Shown: positions 60,309-64,000 of the stretch, piece by piece
Position numbering within the stretch: position 1 is the stretch's first letter
Layout: each line of letters starts with the position of its first letter
NCBI GenBank assembly: GCA_016873455.1
Contig: VGXE01000005.1
Span: 1 to 64,000, forward strand
Source: Nitrospira sp.
GTDB lineage: Bacteria; Nitrospirota; Nitrospiria; Nitrospirales; Nitrospiraceae
Direction: 5' to 3'
DNA: 64,000 nucleotides
Translations under genes and position numbers: made by a program
The notes under the pieces: generated by a model
The model's input: only the letters and a program-made list of their open reading frames with translations
Database searches by the model: none
What the model was told of the DNA's origin: nothing

Positions 60309-62186
60309 CTAGGTTTCTTGCGAAGGGACCGGCGCAAGCAACGGCGCCTCTTTCTCACCGAACTCCTCGCCCATCACCGATACCGGCTGCTGTCCACGCT
60401 GGCACATCCAGAACAAGACCAAGACCGCCCCCCAAAACACCACCATGTTGAGTGTCACAACCTTGGCGGCCACCGCCAGGTCCGGCGTGAAGGCCCAGGG
60501 CGACACATCGGCCATCAGTTCGCTCACATGCCACGACAACCGCCCGGATGACCGGATGAACCCCATCAATCCCATCACCCAACTGAACGCCGCCGCCATA
60601 CCGAACAACGCCACCATGCCGCGAAAGGGAATCTTGCCCCACTGGATTCCCCCATGGATGATCGCCCCCTTCATCATCGAACGATTGACCAGCAGACTGC
60701 CTACAATCACGGTGAACGTCGTGAACGCCTGCGGAGCGGACAGCCCCACGCGAATCTTTGCCGGCAGGTAGAATCCATACACCGATAATCCGATCACATT
60801 GATCATGCCGACGGTAAAGAGCACGGCGATCATGATATTGCCCGTCCTCACCCATGAGACGGTCATCGTCCGATTCGCGCGCCGATAGTACAGGTAGCTG
60901 AGCGCGGTCAAGAGCAGGATCACGTTGATCGCCCCATTCTTGGACGACATGACGCCGTAGTTCCCGACGACTGGATGCTGCGCGCCACCCATCGCTTTCG
61001 CTTCTCCTCCGGACACCAACAGCGTATGGGGCGTCAGCCAAATGAACAGGGCGAGCATCATCCCGCCGAGCACGAATTGATAGTAGGGCTGATACCGTTC
61101 CGCGCCCTTCAGCCGCGCCATGCTTTGCCAGAGATAGTAATTGATCCCGAGGAACAGCACGCCGATCAGCATCGCCTGCACGACGAACAGCCAGGTCAAC
61201 AACCCGCCCATCATCGTCACACCCATGCTTTGGCGAAAGACGAAGACCGACCGCATCAGCCAATAGCCGGCGATCGGCATGGGAAGGAGCGCGCAGACCA
61301 TCACGAAAAGGAAGACATTACCCACCCAATCGAAATAGGCCCGCTCCTCGCCGGTCTTGGCGATGAAAAACCGATAACAGGCATAGGCCAGCACGACCGC
61401 TCCACCCGACATGATGTCCGCCAAAAACCGATGGACGTTGAGTGGATTCCAGAGCACGGAATGTAACAGATGCCAGGCATTGCCCAAATACCGTCCCTGC
61501 GCGTCTACACCGGCCGGCGCCATCATGAACGCGGACCAGGCATTCACCAGCAGCAACAGCGCGGTCCCCACGATATTCGTCATGATGCCGATCGAGGCAT
61601 GGACCCACTTCCGTCCCCGCTCGGCCATCCGGTTCCAGCTGTAGTAATAGATAAGCAATAAGAGCGACTCGCCGACGAATACGGCGGCATAAGCCGGCAT
61701 GAATGATTTGAACGTGCCCCCCATGTAATTCATGAAACTGGGGTAGAGCGTGATGAACATGGTCAGCATGGCACTGCCGATGAGCGCCGTCACCGATAAC
61801 GCCAGCAGCGCGACCTTTGCCAGATCTCTGGCCAATCCATCGTAGCGAAGCGCCAACGCCGGTTTCTTGGTCATTAATCCAAGAAACTCCAGCAGTGCGC
61901 AGAAGAGCGGCAGCGCAAGCACAAACCCGCCGAAGTACGTATGTTGCTGCGTCACAAACCACACGAGCATCCGGCTGTCGAACGAGCCGATGCGCGGATA
62001 AACCATTTCACTCGGCGCTGGGGCCGGCGGTCCTTGCGGGGTGCCGGGTGTCTTGAAATAAAAATCTTCCGTCTCCTCGGCGAATGAGGGGACATTCAAG
62101 GCCGGACTCAGCAGGCCGATCAACGCCGTGAACGCAACAACCAGCACAAGGCAGACCCGCATGTGATCTAAACGAATCCTACTCAT
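60309..62186 (-). CDS. Cytochrome bd-like oxidase subunit I, copy 2
   Basis: A 625-residue paralogue of the protein at 54845, with the same long multi-helix layout and shared segments such as LLYYYSWNRM-like loops, PHTLLVSGGEAKAMGG and HPVVGNYGVMSSKNGAINV. No recognisable CydA Q-loop is present. The open frame runs upstream to 62390 through the 124-bp repeat, which cannot be part of the protein; ATG at 62186 gives a normal signal-like start, with ATG at 62162 as an alternative. The ribosome site is weak. It heads a five-gene operon. Confidence 0.83.
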   Translation of the reverse strand: MSRIRLDHMRVCLVLVVAFTALIGLLSPALNVPSFAEETEDFYFKTPGTPQGPPAPAPSEMVYPRIGSFDSRMLVWFVTQQHTYFGGFVLALPLFCALLEFLGLMTKKPALALRYDGLARDLAKVALLALSVTALIGSAMLTMFITLYPSFMNYMGGTFKSFMPAYAAVFVGESLLLLIYYYSWNRMAERGRKWVHASIGIMTNIVGTALLLLVNAWSAFMMAPAGVDAQGRYLGNAWHLLHSVLWNPLNVHRFLADIMSGGAVVLAYACYRFFIAKTGEERAYFDWVGNVFLFVMVCALLPMPIAGYWLMRSVFVFRQSMGVTMMGGLLTWLFVVQAMLIGVLFLGINYYLWQSMARLKGAERYQPYYQFVLGGMMLALFIWLTPHTLLVSGGEAKAMGGAQHPVVGNYGVMSSKNGAINVILLLTALSYLYYRRANRTMTVSWVRTGNIMIAVLFTVGMINVIGLSVYGFYLPAKIRVGLSAPQAFTTFTVIVGSLLVNRSMMKGAIIHGGIQWGKIPFRGMVALFGMAAAFSWVMGLMGFIRSSGRLSWHVSELMADVSPWAFTPDLAVAAKVVTLNMVVFWGAVLVLFWMCQRGQQPVSVMGEEFGEKEAPLLAPVPSQET

Positions 62187-62270
62187 CGAGCTATCAAATT
62201 GTTTAGCAACTACTGTTTCCTGTCGCCATACAGGCTTCTTACTAACCTCAAACGTATCGCCAAGCACGCG

Positions 62271-62394
62271 CAGGATGGTCAAAAAGGCCGTCCAGCAAGG
62301 CCGCAGCGAGCGAAGAGACGAGGCATACTCTGAGCCGTATGTTGAGCCTCTGAGCGACGCGAGAACGAAGCTGGCGGCTTTTTTCAACATCCTG
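62271..62394. repeat. 124-bp near-palindromic dispersed element, copy 2
   Basis: Same length and architecture as the copy at 18700-18823, with arms CAGGATGGTCAAAAAGGCC and GGCGGCTTTTTTCAACATCCTG. It begins about 85 bases upstream of the bd-like gene and ends 5 bases before the complement of the stop codon at 62400. It is thus again placed just after a gene and in the same orientation relative to it. Confidence 0.88.
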
Positions 62395-62399
62395 TCCTG

Positions 62400-63455
62400 T
62401 CAGACCTTTGATCCACGCGCAGCCGCTATGGCCGCTCCCATAGTGGGGGACTTACCGAGAATACCCATGACGAATGGGCACCGCAACATACCTTCCGTCA
62501 ACTGTGGCGTTTGCGCATCCTCAACCTGGCGGCGATGGCCCAAGTAATAGCCGTAGAGCCCCATCATGGCGGTCACGGCCGCCCCTCCCACCACTGCCCC
62601 GCCGGTTGGAACACCCGGCTGTCTCAGCATGAACAAGAGACCACCCAGAACGACGAGATAGTAGGTCGAGGCAAACGCCATCCCCGGCCACCACCAATAT
62701 TTCAACAGCTCTCCCGGCGCGGTTCGCCGCAGCGTGTCAGTCCACGGCGTGGATGGGTGCGCCCCGCTCAAATAGGCACAGAGGGCAATTCCTCCACCCA
62801 AGAGGGTGACCGCAGCCACTTGAATCAGCGCCTGGATCTGCTGACTTCCTGCCGCCAGCCCCAGCGAAGCCGCCATGGCGCCCACCACCAACCCCACGGT
62901 GGTCCATGAACCGGCTGGGGCCAGATGTTCTCGCAGCATGGCGCGCAAAGGTACCCCATTCGGAAATGTCGGAACCGGCCGGCCCATCAGAGAGACGTTC
63001 CGCACATGGCCGATCTCAAACGCATCGCGCGCGACCGACGTACAAGAAATGATGATCGCCATCATGGCCGGGCCGTCGGGATGCTGGAGATAATCGTAGC
63101 CCACCAGCCACAACAGGGCTAAGACCAACAGCGAGAGTTGCAGCCCATAGACCGCTCCGATCCAGCCGGCCAACCAACTCAGCAATCGCGTGCCATCTTC
63201 ACGGGCGATCGTTGCCCATGACGCGGATCGTCCGACACGATACGCCAACAAGGCCGTCATCACCGCCACCAGACTACTCACCGAGAGCAACACCAACGGA
63301 TCGGCCAGCGGCATCACCTGCTTGGCCAATCGATAGATGCCGAACGCCACCAGCCCGGGCACGAACATGACAATCCGCTTCCGCTTGCGGACCGAATCCT
63401 CCGTGACCGCGAGACTCAAGCTGGGGAGCACTCTCAGTGCCATCCGATGCAACAT
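62400..63455 (-). CDS. Polytopic membrane protein, 351 aa
   Basis: A protein with about eight to nine helices, beginning MLHRMALRVLPSLSLAVTED. Hydrophilic loops include ARDAFEIGHVRNVSLMG and GAHPSTPWTDTLRRTAPGELLKYW. No family was recognised. The C-terminal end has a short cysteine-containing segment (LRCPFVMGILG). It lies between the PCP_red-domain gene and the second bd-like operon, separated from the latter by a 124-bp element, so it may be a separate transcript. Confidence 0.72.
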   Translation of the reverse strand: MLHRMALRVLPSLSLAVTEDSVRKRKRIVMFVPGLVAFGIYRLAKQVMPLADPLVLLSVSSLVAVMTALLAYRVGRSASWATIAREDGTRLLSWLAGWIGAVYGLQLSLLVLALLWLVGYDYLQHPDGPAMMAIIISCTSVARDAFEIGHVRNVSLMGRPVPTFPNGVPLRAMLREHLAPAGSWTTVGLVVGAMAASLGLAAGSQQIQALIQVAAVTLLGGGIALCAYLSGAHPSTPWTDTLRRTAPGELLKYWWWPGMAFASTYYLVVLGGLLFMLRQPGVPTGGAVVGGAAVTAMMGLYGYYLGHRRQVEDAQTPQLTEGMLRCPFVMGILGKSPTMGAAIAAARGSKV

Positions 63456-63464
63456 AGTGAACCC

Positions 63465-63545
63465 GTGAGGCGTGAAACGTGAGGCGTGAAACGTGAGACA
63501 AGGATTGCTCCCTTCGTCTTACCTTTCACTTTTCACCTTTCACGT
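63465..63545. repeat. GTGAGGCGTGAAAC tandem units with inverted CTTTTCACCTTTCACG
   Basis: Two direct copies of GTGAGGCGTGAAAC (about 63466-63493) are followed by CTTTTCACCTTTCACGTC in the reverse sense, so an imperfect hairpin can form. It lies between the membrane-protein start and the PCP_red gene stop. The word family matches the array at 20653-20748. Confidence 0.6.
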
Positions 63546-64000
63546 CTTCACTGCGCCCATTCCAAAATACTTCGCCTTGATTTCTTCCATCAGCGCCACC
63601 GTGACGAGCGTGGCACCGCGATCGGCTGCTGTCCGTTCGAGTTCAATCCGGGCCATAGCACGCACCGGGGCCGGCACCCGATCCAACCGTTGTTCCGCTT
63701 CGGGCTCCCACTCGATCCGCTCTCCGGTGCGCGGCCGAAGGAGCGTCTCATAGGTGATCACCCGTTCGCCAAGCGTTCTTGCCTCTCCCTCCACTTCATC
63801 CCGATAGAACGGAGTCATATACGGGGGCATCCGTTCCAACCGATGCAACGCATCGTCGGTCCATATCAGCCGATCGACCAATCCGCTTGTCTGCCCCGCC
63901 GGAAGATCGGCACCGACTTTCAGCCCACAGCCCCGGCATTCCGACCGAATGAACCACTGCGCAGCCCCATCGTCATAGGCCCGCTCTTCGATCCCCTCCG
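63540..64000 (-). CDS. PCP_red-domain protein with an N-terminal CxxC knuckle (5' end outside window)
   Basis: The frame is open to the right edge, so the protein is cut at its N terminus; at least 152 residues are visible. Near the cut end is a CRGCG knuckle (ECRGCGLKVG). Then come two related helical units: IWTDDALHRLERMPPYMT and EWEPEAEQRLDRVPAPVR. Both match the W..eAe.RL.RvP..vR pattern of the PCP_red domain (the C-terminal domain of light-independent protochlorophyllide reductase subunits). In non-phototrophs this domain occurs in small proteins of unknown function. A TTG at 63881 is not the real start. Confidence 0.72.
   Translation of the reverse strand, partial: EGIEERAYDDGAAQWFIRSECRGCGLKVGADLPAGQTSGLVDRLIWTDDALHRLERMPPYMTPFYRDEVEGEARTLGERVITYETLLRPRTGERIEWEPEAEQRLDRVPAPVRAMARIELERTAADRGATLVTVALMEEIKAKYFGMGAVKT

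Overview
The window looks like a chromosome segment of a Nitrospira-lineage nitrite oxidiser (phylum Nitrospirota). The basis is protein content: three heme-b gamma-subunit-like proteins of the type II DMSO reductase group (NxrC-like), a TorD/NarJ-type chaperone, a four-cluster ferredoxin, two long cytochrome bd-like proteins that lack a recognisable CydA Q-loop, many c-type cytochromes, and a Pup gene. No nxrA or nxrB and no amoCAB lies in the window, so it does not tell canonical from comammox Nitrospira. No rRNA, tRNA or CRISPR array was recognised. Most genes are on the minus strand.

Layout. 1-190: 3' end of an IS3-family element. 192-16135: housekeeping and stress genes, namely a rhodanese, histone-deacetylase-like amidohydrolase, deaminase, PepF, pseudouridine synthase, iron-controlled bacterioferritin-associated ferredoxin, RelA/SpoT, RecJ, Pup and the membrane pyrophosphatase. 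16582-31140: a long minus-strand accessory block that appears to serve nitrite oxidoreductase or a relative. In transcription order it holds a metal-binding-like protein, ferredoxin, TorD-like chaperone, NxrC, radical SAM enzyme, polytopic membrane protein, TPR protein, TatA, NHL protein, second NxrC-like protein, a small PDZ-like protein, two multiheme cytochromes and an SDR. It is several transcription units, because a terminator follows nxrC and a strong promoter precedes the polytopic membrane protein.

31324-43681: a WD40 protein, SIMPL protein, MFS transporter, three paralogous lipoproteins in tandem, an SmpA-like lipoprotein, a sigma-54 response regulator with its large sensor kinase, and SecF. 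43777-50465: SecD, YajC, Tgt, ArgS, a glycosyltransferase 9 and MobA. MobA makes the Mo-bis-MGD cofactor used by NXR-type enzymes.

50491-57160: a compact respiratory operon ending in a strong terminator. It runs from two single-helix micropeptides (41 and 43 aa) through a bd-like oxidase, two membrane-anchored c-type cytochromes and a protein joining two cytochrome c domains to an NxrC-like domain with a C-terminal helix. This is the best candidate for an under-described system: possibly a membrane complex passing electrons from a periplasmic NxrC-like module to a bd-like oxidase. 57403-62186: a second bd-like operon with a DUF3047 protein, a Gly-rich membrane protein and two SUMF1/FGE-fold proteins that lack the FGE cysteines. 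A polytopic membrane protein and a PCP_red-domain protein cut by the window edge follow.

Between genes there are structured repeats: two 124-bp near-palindromic elements, each just after a stop codon, a 126-bp double-nested hairpin, paired 20-bp perfect hairpins, and GTGAAACGTGA-type inverted arrays. Four small genes (34, 41, 43 and 58 aa) were found by direct reading. All functions are inferred from motifs and context; no database search was possible.
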